Shown in pieces: positions 36,042 through 45,966 of a stretch of DNA of 64,000 bases. The notes beneath the pieces are model-generated. The model had not been told where the DNA came from, did no database searches, and was given only the letters and a program-made list of their open reading frames with translations. The stretch comes from Excoecaria cochinchinensis (Eukaryota > Streptophyta > Magnoliopsida > Malpighiales > Euphorbiaceae), in assembly GCA_947683425.1 (NCBI GenBank), contig CANTUQ010000043.1, positions 6,209,501-6,273,500 of the forward strand, written 5' to 3'. Both the position numbers and the translations under genes were made by a program. The stretch's first letter is position 1; every line of letters starts with the position of its first letter.

Positions 36042-36437
36042 ATCACGGTCACAATGAAATTCATTGTTACCGTGACATGAAGAGAAGTGGGAGTCAAGAG
36101 CTGGCCTAGATGGGTCACGGTCACAATGGATTTCATTGTGACCGTGACATTGTGAACGATTGGGCAGAATGCAAGTAGGAGGTATGTCACGGTGACAATC
36201 AATTCCATTGTGACCGTGACATAAAAATCCTCAAGGCAGAATCAAAGAAACACATACATCACGGTCACAATGGTTTTCATTGTGACCGTGACATAGCTAA
36301 ATCCTGGACAGAAGCAAACTTCGAAGACCTCACGGTGACAATGAATTTCATTGTCACCGTGACCCATTTCCTGTGCGTAAACAGATTTGAAATTCTCGAC
36401 TGAACACGGTGACAATGAATTTCATTGTCACCGTGGC
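36042..36437. repeat. Array of six 35-bp palindromes, 71-74-bp period (Athila 5' LTR)
   Basis: Units start at 36042, 36114, 36186, 36258, 36329 and 36403. Perfect units have 17-base arms (GTCACGGTCACAATGAA) around one central base. The ninth base is C paired with G in some units and G paired with C in others (units 5 and 6), so the arms co-vary. Spacers hold CAGAAT/CAGAA, the reverse complement of the ATTCTG core in the Tekay array and in the internal Athila array. Confidence 0.96.
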
Positions 36438-36448
36438 CCATCTGGAAC

Positions 36449-36455
36449 TATAAAA
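36449..36455 (+). promoter_or_regulatory. TATA box of the Athila 5' LTR
   Basis: TATAAAA (context GGAACTATAAAAACG) starts 12 bp after the last palindrome. The 3' LTR copy is at 48261-48267. Confidence 0.7.
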
Positions 36456-37643
36456 ACGAACTTTTCTATTTGGCTAGGGTTCCGATTTTTTTAGTTAGTT
36501 TTTGTTATTAGTTTTTGCAGCTGAGATTTTGAGAGATATTCTTCGGTCCTAAACTTCAATTTTCGTTCTTGTTTTTGATTTTCGATTAGTAATTAAGATT
36601 AAATTGCTTTAGTTTCATAGTTAAATTTCAAGAGTTTTGCTAGTTCTTAGTTTTTTCCAGAATTTTAGTTATTTTCTCCATTGAAGATTTGAAGAAAGAG
36701 ATCGAAGATCGAGCAATTCAACCGGGATTTTCTCAATGAATTTCAGGGTTTATTCTTTCTTTTACTCTTTTGATTTTGTAATGGATTGTGAGTAGTCGTT
36801 TAGTTGTTCGGGGGATCTCTGAATCTCCTATATCTAAGATGTGAATTATGAACATCTATTGAGTTTATGTATGAAAGATTGGTTTATTTTGCTGGTGTTT
36901 ATTGCTTGTTTATGGATTTTAGTTTTTCAGTTCAGTTTCCAATTGTGATGAATGATTTATTTCATATGTCTATGTTGGTGAATGAATTTGTTAATTGGAT
37001 GCCATGAATGTATTTTATTCTCAGAATTTTCTATCATGTTTGCTGTGGTATTTAGACTACTCCGGAATGGGAATCTAAATGAACAGGATTTTATGATTTA
37101 AGATTTGAGTGATGAGCGAAATAATGAGGTTTTGGGATGTTTGACTCCGGAATGGGAAAGCAAACCGAACCTAGGATTTTAGACCCGTGATTAGGCTAGT
37201 TGTATGACTTGCTCCGGAATGGGACGTTATGCAATTAGAGTAGCTTGCTCCGGAATGGGACGCTTGGGTTAAGAGGGTTATCCCGATTTCTTTCATATAA
37301 GAGTCATAGATTGATTTTATTCATATTTAGGTAAGGGGTGGATGAGTGAACTTGAACAACGCTTTTATAATTTGATATCTTTTCTCGTTTTTATTTACTT
37401 TTATCTTTGTTATTTTTAATGTCATCTTAATTTGTTTTTGCTTAATCATTACAGCAGTCGATTAATTTATCAGTTTTAGTTTAGTTAATTTAATCAATTC
37501 AATTAATTGGGAATTCTTTAGCATACATTCAATTTTCATAACTTGCGTGTTCAGTCCCTTGGGTACGATAACTCGGAGTCATAATTTTACTCCATTATAT
37601 TACTTGTCGATTCAGTACACTTGCTGAGGTCGTGTCAAGTTTT

Positions 37644-37661
37644 TGGCGCCGTTGCCGGGGA
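37644..37661 (+). other. Primer binding site of Athila, tRNA-Asp
   Basis: TGGCGCCGTTGCCGGGGA is an exact complement of the 3' end of plant tRNA-Asp, the primer typical of Athila, six bases after the LTR end. Confidence 0.95.
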
Positions 37662-37768
37662 CTGGCGTTGTTTTAAGTCTTGATTATTATTTGTGTGTGT
37701 TTTTTTTTATTTTATTTTATCTTATTTTTATTTATTCTTTATTCTTTTCAGGTGGTTGTTGAAGGTGT

Positions 37769-39229
37769 ATGAGCAGAAGAAGACAAGAACAAATAGCACC
37801 TTACGATCCTGAAATCGAGAGGACTTTACACCAACAATTAAGAGCCAACAGGATTAATAACATGGAAGAAAATCCGCTTCCTATTGGTGAAATTCCTCCT
37901 GGAAATGAACAAGTGCTGAGGGCACAAAACCAGAATCCGGGGCATAATAGAGAAGAGATCCCTAGGCAGAGGACAATTAGGGACTATGCGGTGCCTAGAT
38001 GGAATGAAGATAATAGGACAATTGTGCTGCCCAGGGGAGTGCAATTTGAACTTAAACCAGCCACCATCGGTATGGTACAGCGAAATCAGTTTTCGGGTGC
38101 AGATGTTGAAGATCCTGCACAACATTTGGACATTTTCTTAGAGGTCAGTGATACGGTTCAAATTCCTGGAGTGTCATCTGACGCGGTAAGATTAAAGCTG
38201 TTCCCTTTTACATTGATTGGAAAAGCTCGTGAATGGCTGCAAATGCTACCTAGACAGTCAATTAGATCTTGGGATCAGTTGCAAGAAAAATTTTTGATGA
38301 GATTCTTCCCTCCCACAAAGACTGCGAACATCAGAAATAGTATATTAGGCTTTAGTCAGATGAGTGAGGAGCCCTTTCATGAAGCATGGGAAAGGTTTAG
38401 AAGATTGTTGAGAAGCTGTCCACACCATGAGATAGCAATTTACCATTTGATGACCACTTTTTATTCTGGGGTTACACCACAGACAAGATCCTTATTAGAT
38501 GCTTCATCAGGAGGGTCATTTATGAATAGGTTACCAGAGGAAGCTTTTCAATTACTGGATGAAATGGCAGCTAATGATGCTCAATGGTCTAATCCTAGAG
38601 CAGTTCCGAGAAGACAGGGGATACATGCTGTGGATGAGGTATCGATGCTGAAGGCACAGATGGAATCTATGAGGAAGGAGATGAGTAGTTTAAAAGTGCA
38701 GAATGTAGCTGCTGTGGGCCAAGAGAGTGGATGGTATGAACAGGAGCAAGGTGGGCAAGAAAGTGGAGGATCAATGGGTGATGTCAATGCTGTGGGAGAT
38801 TTCAGAAGGAATGACCCTTATAGTAACACTTATAACCCGGGATGGAGAAATCATCCAAATTTCTCCTGGAAAGATGGAATTCCAAATGCTTCATCCTCTA
38901 ATCCGCAAGTAAGAGCTCCCTTTAACCAAAACATCCATCAAAACCACGGGCAGCCATATCAACCACCATATCCACCTCCTCAGAACCAAGGGCAGCAGTA
39001 CCCACCGGGTTATCAACCCAGGCCACCTGTTCAAGAGAGAAAGCCAAATCTGGAAGACATGTTGGCTACATTCATTAACAGTCAACAGCAGTTTATGAAT
39101 AACCAACAGCAATTCATGGTAAATCAAGAATCTAGATGGAAGTCTCAAGAGCAGTGGAACCGGAACCAGGATGCCTCCATAAGAAATTTGGAAACTCAAG
39201 TGGGACAGCTTGCAAATTCTGTGTCCTAG
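37769..39229 (+). CDS. gag: Athila gag
   Basis: A 486-residue frame for the structural protein. The capsid-type Retrotrans_gag stretch spans about residues 130-230 (KLFPFTLIGKAREWLQMLP, SWDQLQEKFLMRFFPP, EPFHEAWERFRRLL). The C-terminal third is rich in Gln, Pro and Asn, with repeats of NQQQF, and no classical CCHC knuckle is visible. It ends at a TAG (39227-39229). Pol follows in the same frame without another stop, and the motif just after the TAG (the ITLRSGK region) is normally within one Athila gag-pol protein. The TAG is therefore either a disabling mutation or a readthrough stop. Confidence 0.9.
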   Translation: MSRRRQEQIAPYDPEIERTLHQQLRANRINNMEENPLPIGEIPPGNEQVLRAQNQNPGHNREEIPRQRTIRDYAVPRWNEDNRTIVLPRGVQFELKPATIGMVQRNQFSGADVEDPAQHLDIFLEVSDTVQIPGVSSDAVRLKLFPFTLIGKAREWLQMLPRQSIRSWDQLQEKFLMRFFPPTKTANIRNSILGFSQMSEEPFHEAWERFRRLLRSCPHHEIAIYHLMTTFYSGVTPQTRSLLDASSGGSFMNRLPEEAFQLLDEMAANDAQWSNPRAVPRRQGIHAVDEVSMLKAQMESMRKEMSSLKVQNVAAVGQESGWYEQEQGGQESGGSMGDVNAVGDFRRNDPYSNTYNPGWRNHPNFSWKDGIPNASSSNPQVRAPFNQNIHQNHGQPYQPPYPPPQNQGQQYPPGYQPRPPVQERKPNLEDMLATFINSQQQFMNNQQQFMVNQESRWKSQEQWNRNQDASIRNLETQVGQLANSVS

Positions 39230-39313
39230 AGGCAACCAGGAACATTTCCTTCAAATGTAGACCGAAATCCAAAAGAGGATGCTAAGGCAATTACACTGAG
39301 GAGTGGTAAGGAA

Positions 39314-42300
39314 GTGGAACCGAAAGTTGATCAAGGTAAAAATCTTTTATCAGAAAAGGAGGAGACGACACGGACGGTAAGTAACTCTAACTCTAAGTTA
39401 GAAGTTAAAGAAAATGCTCCTAAAAGTGACAAGGGAAAGAGTATAGTGAATCCTAAGATAGAGGATCTTGATATTAATAAACTGCCATTTCCTGCTATTA
39501 CTAGACAGGAAAAGAAAAATGAGCAAAAAGCTAGGTTTCTAGAGATGTTTAAGAAACTGCACATAAATTTACCATTTGCTGAAGCTTTAGCTCATATGCC
39601 TAACTATGCTAAATTCATGAAAGAACTCTGTTCTAATAAAAAGAAATTAGAAGGGCATGAGACTGTACAACTAACAGAAAATTGCAGTGCTATTATTATG
39701 AACAAGATTCCTGAGAAACTGGAAGATCCAGGTAGCTTTACTCTTCCTTGTGTTATTGGTGAAGATTTTTACGGTAATGCTTTATGTGATCTAGGTGCAA
39801 GCATAAACTTAATGCCTTATTCGATATGCAGGAAGCTGAATCTTGGAGAGCTTAGGGAGACAGGAATGCGACTCCAACTAGCAGACAGGTCCGTGAGGAG
39901 ACCAAAGGGAGTGATTGAGGATCTGCTAGTGAAGGTGGGAAAATTTATTTTTCCAGTGGATTTTGTGGTAATGGAGATGGAAGAAGACCACAAGGTGCCA
40001 TTGATTGTGGGGAGGCCATTTTTAAATACCGCCAGGGCGTTGATAGACGTTCATGGTCAAACGGTTACCCTAAGGTTTAATGGTGAGGAGTTGGTGGTAG
40101 ATATGAACAAGGCTCAAAAATACCCATCTGGTGATGTGAAAGAGTCTATATATTTTATGGATGTAATAGATGATTGTGTGGAGGAAATGCAAGAAAAAGA
40201 ATTGGGAGCTGATTCAGAAAATAAGTATCTATTACATTCAGCGGAGGGAGAAGAATGTGAAGAAGAGATAAGGGGACAAGAGATAGCAAGTGTGGAGATA
40301 GAAGACAGCAAGGAGAAAATTGATTCTAAAGAGGGGGATTCAAATTCTGAACTTAAACCTCTTCCCTCTCACTTGAAGTATGTGTTTTTAGAAAATGAGA
40401 GTAAACCAGTAATCATTTCTTCTTTGTTGTCAGGTGCAGAAGAGACGATGCTGCTAGAGGTGCTGAAAAAGCACAAAGGAGCCATTGGCTGGAAGACCTC
40501 AGATTTGAGGGGAATTGACCCAAGCTACTGTACACATAGGATCCCAATGGAGGAGGAGTGCAAGCCGGTAGCTCAGCCTCAACGGCGACTCAATCCAGTC
40601 ATGCAAGAGGTAGTAAAGAAGGAGGTACTAAAACTCCTAGACTCAGGTATTATCTACCCTATCTCTGACAGTAAGTGGGTAAGTCCTGTGCAATGTGTGC
40701 CTAAAAAGGGAGGAATGACAGTGGTAAAGAATGAACTAGATGAGTTAATTCCAACTCGTACAGTTACGGGTTGGAGAGTCTGCATTGATTTCAGACGGTT
40801 AAATAATGCCGCTAGGAAGGACCATTTTCCTTTGCCTTTTATTGACCAAATGTTAGAAAGGTTAGCGGGTAATAGGTTTTACTGTTTTTTAGATGGGTAT
40901 TCGGGATATATGCAGATTCCAATAGACCCTGAGGATCAGGAGAAAACAACCTTTACCTGCCCATATGGCACATTTGCATATCGGAGAATGCCTTTTGGGT
41001 TATGTAATGCACCGGCTACGTTTCAGTGGTGCATGATGGCCATTTTTCATGATTTTATAGAAAAATTTATGGAAGTATTCATGGATGATTTCACCATATA
41101 TGGGGTTGATTTTGAGAGCTGTTTACAGCATCTTGATCTAGTACTAGGGAGGTGTGAAAAGACTAACCTGGTATTGAATTGGGAAAAATTCCATTTTATG
41201 GTAAGAGAGGGCATAGTGCTAGGACATAAAATTTCAGGGAATGGGATAGAGGTAGATAAGGCCAAAGTTGAAGTAATTGAAAAATTACCACCTCCGACAA
41301 ATGTTAAGGGCATAAGAAGTTTTTTAGGACATGCAGGGTTTTACAGGCGTTTTATTAAAGATTTTTCAAAAATTGCAAAACCCTTGTCTAATTTACTTAT
41401 GAAAGATGCTCCTTTTGTTTTTGACAGTGCATGTATGTTAGCATTTGAAACTTTAAAGAAACAACTTATTTCAGCTCCAGTGATTATATCTCCGGATTGG
41501 AATTTGCCGTTCGAACTAATGTGTGATGCTAGTGACTTTGCAATAGGGGCAGTGCTTGGACAACGAAGAGATAAGATATTTTATGCCATATATTATGCTA
41601 GTCACACTTTGACAGGAGCACAGGTAAATTACACCACCACAGAGAAAGAACTTATCGCGATAGTGTATGCGTTTGAAAAGTTCAGGCCGTATTTGCTGGG
41701 TGCAAAAGTGGTGGTGTGGTCGGATCATGCAGCCTTGAGGCATTTATTCGCAAAGAAGGAATCAAAACCGAGGCTGATTCGATGGGTGCTTTTATTGCAG
41801 GAATTCGATTTGCAAATTAAGGATAAGAAGGGCGCTGAGAATTTTGTGGCAGATCATCTGTCCCGATTGGAAAATGATCGTATTGAAAAAGGGGAAATTT
41901 TAGATTTATTTCCCGATGAGCATATTTGTGCTGTATTTTCCTGTGAAAATTCTGTACCTTGGTTTGCTAATATCGCTAATTTTCTTGCAGGGGGCTTTAT
42001 GCCAAAGGATTTTACATGGCAGCAAAAGAAGAAATTGTGGGCGGATGCGAGACACTACATATGGGATGATCCCTACCTTTTCAAACTATGCGCTGACCAA
42101 ATGTTAAGACGGTGTATCTCAGATGCGGAGACCAGTGCAATCATCACAGCTTGTCACAGTGGAGAAGCTGGTGGACATCATGGGCCGAATAGAACGGTAA
42201 TGAAAATTCTGTCTTCTGGTTTTTATTGGCCAACAATGTTTAAAGATGTCCAATATTATGTGAAAAGTTGTGATAGATGCCAAAGAGTAGGAAATATATC

Positions 42301-43243
42301 CAAACGTGATGAGATGCCCTTAACAAATGTGCTTGAGGTTGAATTATTCGATGTTTGGGGAATAGATTTCATGGGACCTTTTCCGGTTTCATACGGGTTT
42401 GAATATATTCTGGTAGCAGTGGATTATGTTAGAAAATGGGTCGAAGCTGTAGCTACTAGGACTTGTGATGCACGAATTGTGTTAGAATTTTTAAGAAAAA
42501 GTATTTTTACCCGTTATGGAGCTCCTAGAGCCATTATAAGCGATGGTGGTAAACATTTTGTTAATCACCAATTCAATGCTTTATTAAAGAAATTTGGCGT
42601 TAGGCATAAAGTCACAACCCCATATCATGCTCAGGCTAATGGTCAAGTAGAAGTGTCAAATAGGGAATTAAAGGCCATTTTAGAAAAAATGGTAAATTCC
42701 TCTAGGAAAGATTGGTACCTTAGGTTAGACGAAGCTTTATGGGCCTATAGGACTGCTTTCAAGACGCCAATAGGGATGTCCCCCTTTAGGCTGGTTTATG
42801 GGAAGTCCTGTCATCTTCCGGTGGAATTAGAACATAAAGCCTATTGGGCTACGAAATTTCTAAATTTTGACCTTGAGAATGCAGGAAAGTGCAGGTCTTT
42901 GCAGCTGAATGAACTTGAGGAGCACCGATTCTGGGCTTATGATCATGCCACCAAATACAAGGACATCACCAAGAAGCGGCATGATCGGAAGTTAGTTCGG
43001 AAGGAAGTTGTGCCTGGGATGCATGTACTTCTTTATGATAGTAGGTTGCGATTATTCCCTGGTAAGTTGAAGTCGAGGTGGAAGGGACCATGTCAAGTAG
43101 TAGCTGTGAACAAGTTTGGAGTGGTAACGCTGAAACACCCGAGGGGTGAGACAGAATTCAAGGTAAATGGACATCGTGTGAAGCCTTATTTTACATCTTC
43201 GTTTGATAATGCTTACACGATAGTCACTCTTATAGATCCTTGA
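39314..43243 (+). CDS. pol: Athila pol: protease, RT, RNase H, integrase
   Basis: A 1309-residue frame, open and intact. Protease active site ALCDLGASINLMP (Asp codon 39788). RT has PFGLCNAPATFQ and the active site FMDD (41078-41089). RNase H has MCDASDFAIGAVLG (Asp 41525) and TEKELIAIVYAFEKFR. Integrase has an HHCC finger (HSGEAGGHHGP to CDRCQ) and catalytic Asp 42365, Asp 42542 and Glu 42650, exactly DD35E. There is no chromodomain, as expected for Athila. The Met at 39314 is only the first ATG after the TAG; the frame is continuous with gag and the real pol is probably made as a gag-pol protein. Confidence 0.94.
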   Translation: MEPKVDQGKNLLSEKEETTRTVSNSNSKLEVKENAPKSDKGKSIVNPKIEDLDINKLPFPAITRQEKKNEQKARFLEMFKKLHINLPFAEALAHMPNYAKFMKELCSNKKKLEGHETVQLTENCSAIIMNKIPEKLEDPGSFTLPCVIGEDFYGNALCDLGASINLMPYSICRKLNLGELRETGMRLQLADRSVRRPKGVIEDLLVKVGKFIFPVDFVVMEMEEDHKVPLIVGRPFLNTARALIDVHGQTVTLRFNGEELVVDMNKAQKYPSGDVKESIYFMDVIDDCVEEMQEKELGADSENKYLLHSAEGEECEEEIRGQEIASVEIEDSKEKIDSKEGDSNSELKPLPSHLKYVFLENESKPVIISSLLSGAEETMLLEVLKKHKGAIGWKTSDLRGIDPSYCTHRIPMEEECKPVAQPQRRLNPVMQEVVKKEVLKLLDSGIIYPISDSKWVSPVQCVPKKGGMTVVKNELDELIPTRTVTGWRVCIDFRRLNNAARKDHFPLPFIDQMLERLAGNRFYCFLDGYSGYMQIPIDPEDQEKTTFTCPYGTFAYRRMPFGLCNAPATFQWCMMAIFHDFIEKFMEVFMDDFTIYGVDFESCLQHLDLVLGRCEKTNLVLNWEKFHFMVREGIVLGHKISGNGIEVDKAKVEVIEKLPPPTNVKGIRSFLGHAGFYRRFIKDFSKIAKPLSNLLMKDAPFVFDSACMLAFETLKKQLISAPVIISPDWNLPFELMCDASDFAIGAVLGQRRDKIFYAIYYASHTLTGAQVNYTTTEKELIAIVYAFEKFRPYLLGAKVVVWSDHAALRHLFAKKESKPRLIRWVLLLQEFDLQIKDKKGAENFVADHLSRLENDRIEKGEILDLFPDEHICAVFSCENSVPWFANIANFLAGGFMPKDFTWQQKKKLWADARHYIWDDPYLFKLCADQMLRRCISDAETSAIITACHSGEAGGHHGPNRTVMKILSSGFYWPTMFKDVQYYVKSCDRCQRVGNISKRDEMPLTNVLEVELFDVWGIDFMGPFPVSYGFEYILVAVDYVRKWVEAVATRTCDARIVLEFLRKSIFTRYGAPRAIISDGGKHFVNHQFNALLKKFGVRHKVTTPYHAQANGQVEVSNRELKAILEKMVNSSRKDWYLRLDEALWAYRTAFKTPIGMSPFRLVYGKSCHLPVELEHKAYWATKFLNFDLENAGKCRSLQLNELEEHRFWAYDHATKYKDITKKRHDRKLVRKEVVPGMHVLLYDSRLRLFPGKLKSRWKGPCQVVAVNKFGVVTLKHPRGETEFKVNGHRVKPYFTSSFDNAYTIVTLIDP

Positions 43244-43458
43244 TGGTTTTAAAAGTCCAGCTGCGGACTTGTGAAATGTAGAACTACTTTTTATCTTCAT
43301 TTATCTGTATCATTTAATGGTATTTTGTCTAGGAAGTTAATCTTGTTTCATTTTGTAAATTTTAGGTATAGAAGAGAAATTATGTTTTGTTGGAAAAGAT
43401 TCAAAACATTTGTATCAAGAGATTTGGAGAAATTGATGAATGTGTGCAAGTGTGCAGG

Positions 43459-43859
43459 TGGACACGGTCACAATGAAATTCATTGTGACCGTGATCAAAG
43501 GAGGATGCATTCTGGATTCTTGTTGATGCACATGTCACGGTCACAATGAAACTCATTGTGACCGTGACCATCAGGTAAGTTACATTCTGTTTTGAGGAGT
43601 GCACATGTCACGGTGACAATGAATTTCATTGTCACCGTGAGGTAGAGTGAGTGACATTCTGTTTTCAAACTGGGTTATGTCACGGTCACAATGAATTCCA
43701 TTGTGACCGTGACATATTGCACATTCGATTCTGTTTTCCAATTTGGTAATGTCACGGTGACAATGGATTTCATTGTCACCGTGACCCCATGGCGGTTCAA
43801 TTTTGGAATGCAAATTTTTTATGTGTCACGGTCACAATGAAATTCATTGTGACCGTGAC
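43459..43859. repeat. Internal array of six 35-bp palindromes between Athila pol and the third gene
   Basis: Units start at 43459, 43534, 43607, 43679, 43751 and 43825 (steps 75, 73, 72, 72, 74). The ninth-base pair is C/G in units 1, 2, 4 and 6 and G/C in units 3 and 5, so every unit keeps a matched stem. Spacers contain CATTCTG or ATTCTGTTTT, as in the Tekay LTR and opposite to the Athila LTR array. Confidence 0.96.
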
Positions 43860-43872
43860 CAACGAAAGGAAG

Positions 43873-43900
43873 TTTTAAAAAAACCCAAGTTTTCTATATG
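43873..43900 (+). promoter_or_regulatory. Possible internal promoter before the Athila third gene
   Basis: TTTTAAAAAAA and TCTATATG start 14 and 34 bp after the last palindrome, followed by a pyrimidine-rich leader-like stretch. The array-then-TATA layout repeats that of the LTR. This is inference from placement. Confidence 0.3.
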
Positions 43901-44013
43901 TTCTTTCTCACTTTCTCACACCTCTTTCACTCTCACGAGCACGATTTATTTTCTCTGCATTCCGTGTGTATCTTTTCTCTCTTTAGACCATCACTCCGGA
44001 TTTCCTCCAACAA

Positions 44014-44809
44014 GTAAGTAGTTTTCTCTTCCTTTTTGATTTTATTTCAATTCATTTATTTGTCTTTTTTTCTTCCTCCCTGCGTTCCCTGTTTACATTG
44101 ATTTCTATGCCTGTGATTGAGGCGATTCCTGTGCTGATGTTTATTGTTTTTCTTCTTTGATGATTTTCGATTCAAGCTGTGCATCCCATAAATTCGTACT
44201 TCCCCATTTCAATTTGTTTTTTTTTTATTAAGAACGAGTTGGGTTGGGTTGTTAGGGCAAGTGTGTATATATGATCTAAATTGAAATTTTTTTCAAATTC
44301 TTGGTTCATAATGGAAATTGCTGGTTTTTAATGGTTTAATTTGTATTGTAATGCCTGATTGTTGACATTGTGGGTTGTTAGTATGACCTTTGAGCTTTCA
44401 TTTACTCAGTAACTTATCGGCATACCAGGTGTTCGACTAAATGTCTTAATGAATGATTTTCTTATTTTTCCAATCCCTGCCAATTTGCAATGCCAAGATT
44501 CTTTCGCAATAATGTTCAAATGCATGTGTTGTTTCTCATTTATCAATTTTGCCTTTTGACAGTAGCTCGAATTCTTTTAACCTTTAATTGCATTTTGTGG
44601 GTTTAAGACTGCACTTGCTCACATCTCTTGCTGAATTATGCTTCTGTCATTTGAATTCTTCCTGCATTATTGCATCTTTTATGTTATTTAATTGGAATTA
44701 AGAGATTGCCCCAAGTTAGAATAAACTTGCCCTTCTGCTGTATTTTCCAAATCCATTGCTGTTGATGCCATCTCATGCTATTGAACTTGACTTTTTCCAT
44801 TTCGTGCAG
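44014..44809 (+). other. Predicted 796-nt intron upstream of the Athila third gene
   Basis: The donor GTAAGTAG (44014) follows CAACAA, and the acceptor TTCGTGCAG ends at 44809 after a T-rich stretch. Joining these sites would place the A at 44013 next to the TG at 44810-44811, forming a start codon in the frame of the third gene. Splicing of the env-like transcript is known in the Athila relative Bagy-2. The spliced form here is a prediction. Confidence 0.6.
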
Positions 44810-45966
44810 TGGCTCCGAAATGAAAAAGCTCCGCTCTTGCTTCGAGCTCTGGCAGCCAACCCCCCAGCGTGGATTCTGTAGACATTTCGAAGGTGCCAAC
44901 CTGGGTTCCAGCTGCTAAGAAGGTTCCATATGCCAGGTTCACCAAATGCTCGTTCATCCCAATGAGCTATTTGGATTTTGGATTGCTGGAGAAAATTGGC
45001 ATAAAAAATGAAGTCCAGCAACTTATCACCCAAATTGGCTGGGAGCGGGTGTTTATGCTCAACGAGAAAGTCTACCCCACCTTGACGAGGGATTTTGTGT
45101 CCACTGTCACGTGTACACCAGGCCGCAATCTCATCACGGATCCAGGTTCTGTTTCATTTTTCTTGGACTCGATTGAGTATAACCTAACCTTCCATGAATT
45201 TTCAGAATATCTTGGATTTCCACATTTGGTTCCGGATTGGTATGAGGATTACACTAAAGATGGTGCGTGGGCAATCATTTGAGATACTGTGACTGCCACA
45301 CAGTATGTCTCAGGAAAAACGAAGGCCCATCATCTGAACAGTCACATTTTGCGGATCCACCACAGATTTTTTTCTTTATCTCTGCTCAGCCATGCCGATT
45401 CAGCGGGCCAAGTGAACTTGCCGGAAGCCCTGTTTCTTGCGTGCATGATCCAGGGTGTTCGAATAAATGGCGCCACTCATTTCTGGCACAAACTGGAGGA
45501 GATGCAATGGAAGTCTAAGAAAGTGACAAAAATTGCACTGGGAGGATTTGTAACCGCCATTGCCAAGCGCGTCCGCCATCCATTAAAAAAATACAAATCA
45601 CTGCCTTCTGTTGCCACCATCGATCAGAAAATGCTCATCAACATGAAGGTACTTGTGAAGGATGTGACAATGGCCGATGGTTTTCGGTTGTCCACTAGGG
45701 AGGAGTATTTACATGGAGTTGAGCGAGGTTTGGGCGGTTTACCACATGAGCAGGAGGACGATCCAGAGGCACACGCTCCCCCAGCCCCCGAGCCCCAGCC
45801 GTTATCTTCAGCACATTATGACGCGCTTATGGAGCGGATGGATAGTATTTTCGCCACCCAGACTGAGCTCCAATCTCAGATGGAGCAAGTGCTCTATGGT
45901 CTGGCGTCTTTGATGTCCAGATTTGATGCACATTTCCCCCCACCGCCACCATCATCCGATCTATGA
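44810..45966 (+). pseudogene. Athila third gene (env-like position), two in-frame stops
   Basis: One frame runs from the acceptor at 44810 to the stop at 45964-45966. It is broken by TGA at 44821-44823 and 45280-45282, each compatible with a C-to-T change in a CGA codon. The open parts are 44869-45282 (137 residues from its first Met) and 45289-45966 (225 residues). The second half ends in a predicted coiled-coil-like stretch (YDALMERMDSIFATQTELQ) and a proline run. I see no signal peptide or membrane segment, so the env name rests on position; it resembles the plant transposon protein domain found in Athila third genes. Its function is unknown. Confidence 0.75.

Larger units (their letters stand above)
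35852..37637 (+). repeat. 5' LTR of Athila
   Basis: From TGATAACTTC to TGTCA, identical in length to 47664-49449. The palindrome array (36042-36437) is followed at once by the TATA box; about 1.2 kb of AT-rich sequence follows to the LTR end. A repeated CTCCGGAATGGGA motif lies at about 37057-37262. Confidence 0.96.

Noticed and set aside
36042..36437. Resemblance of the 35-bp repeats with about 37-bp spacers to a CRISPR array
   Set aside because: Spacers are homologous to one another, the arrays lie in plant LTR retrotransposons and are duplicated with the LTRs, and no cas genes are present.
44810..45966. Calling the third Athila gene a true envelope gene
   Set aside because: No signal peptide, membrane segment or fusion-like stretch is visible; only its position supports the env label.
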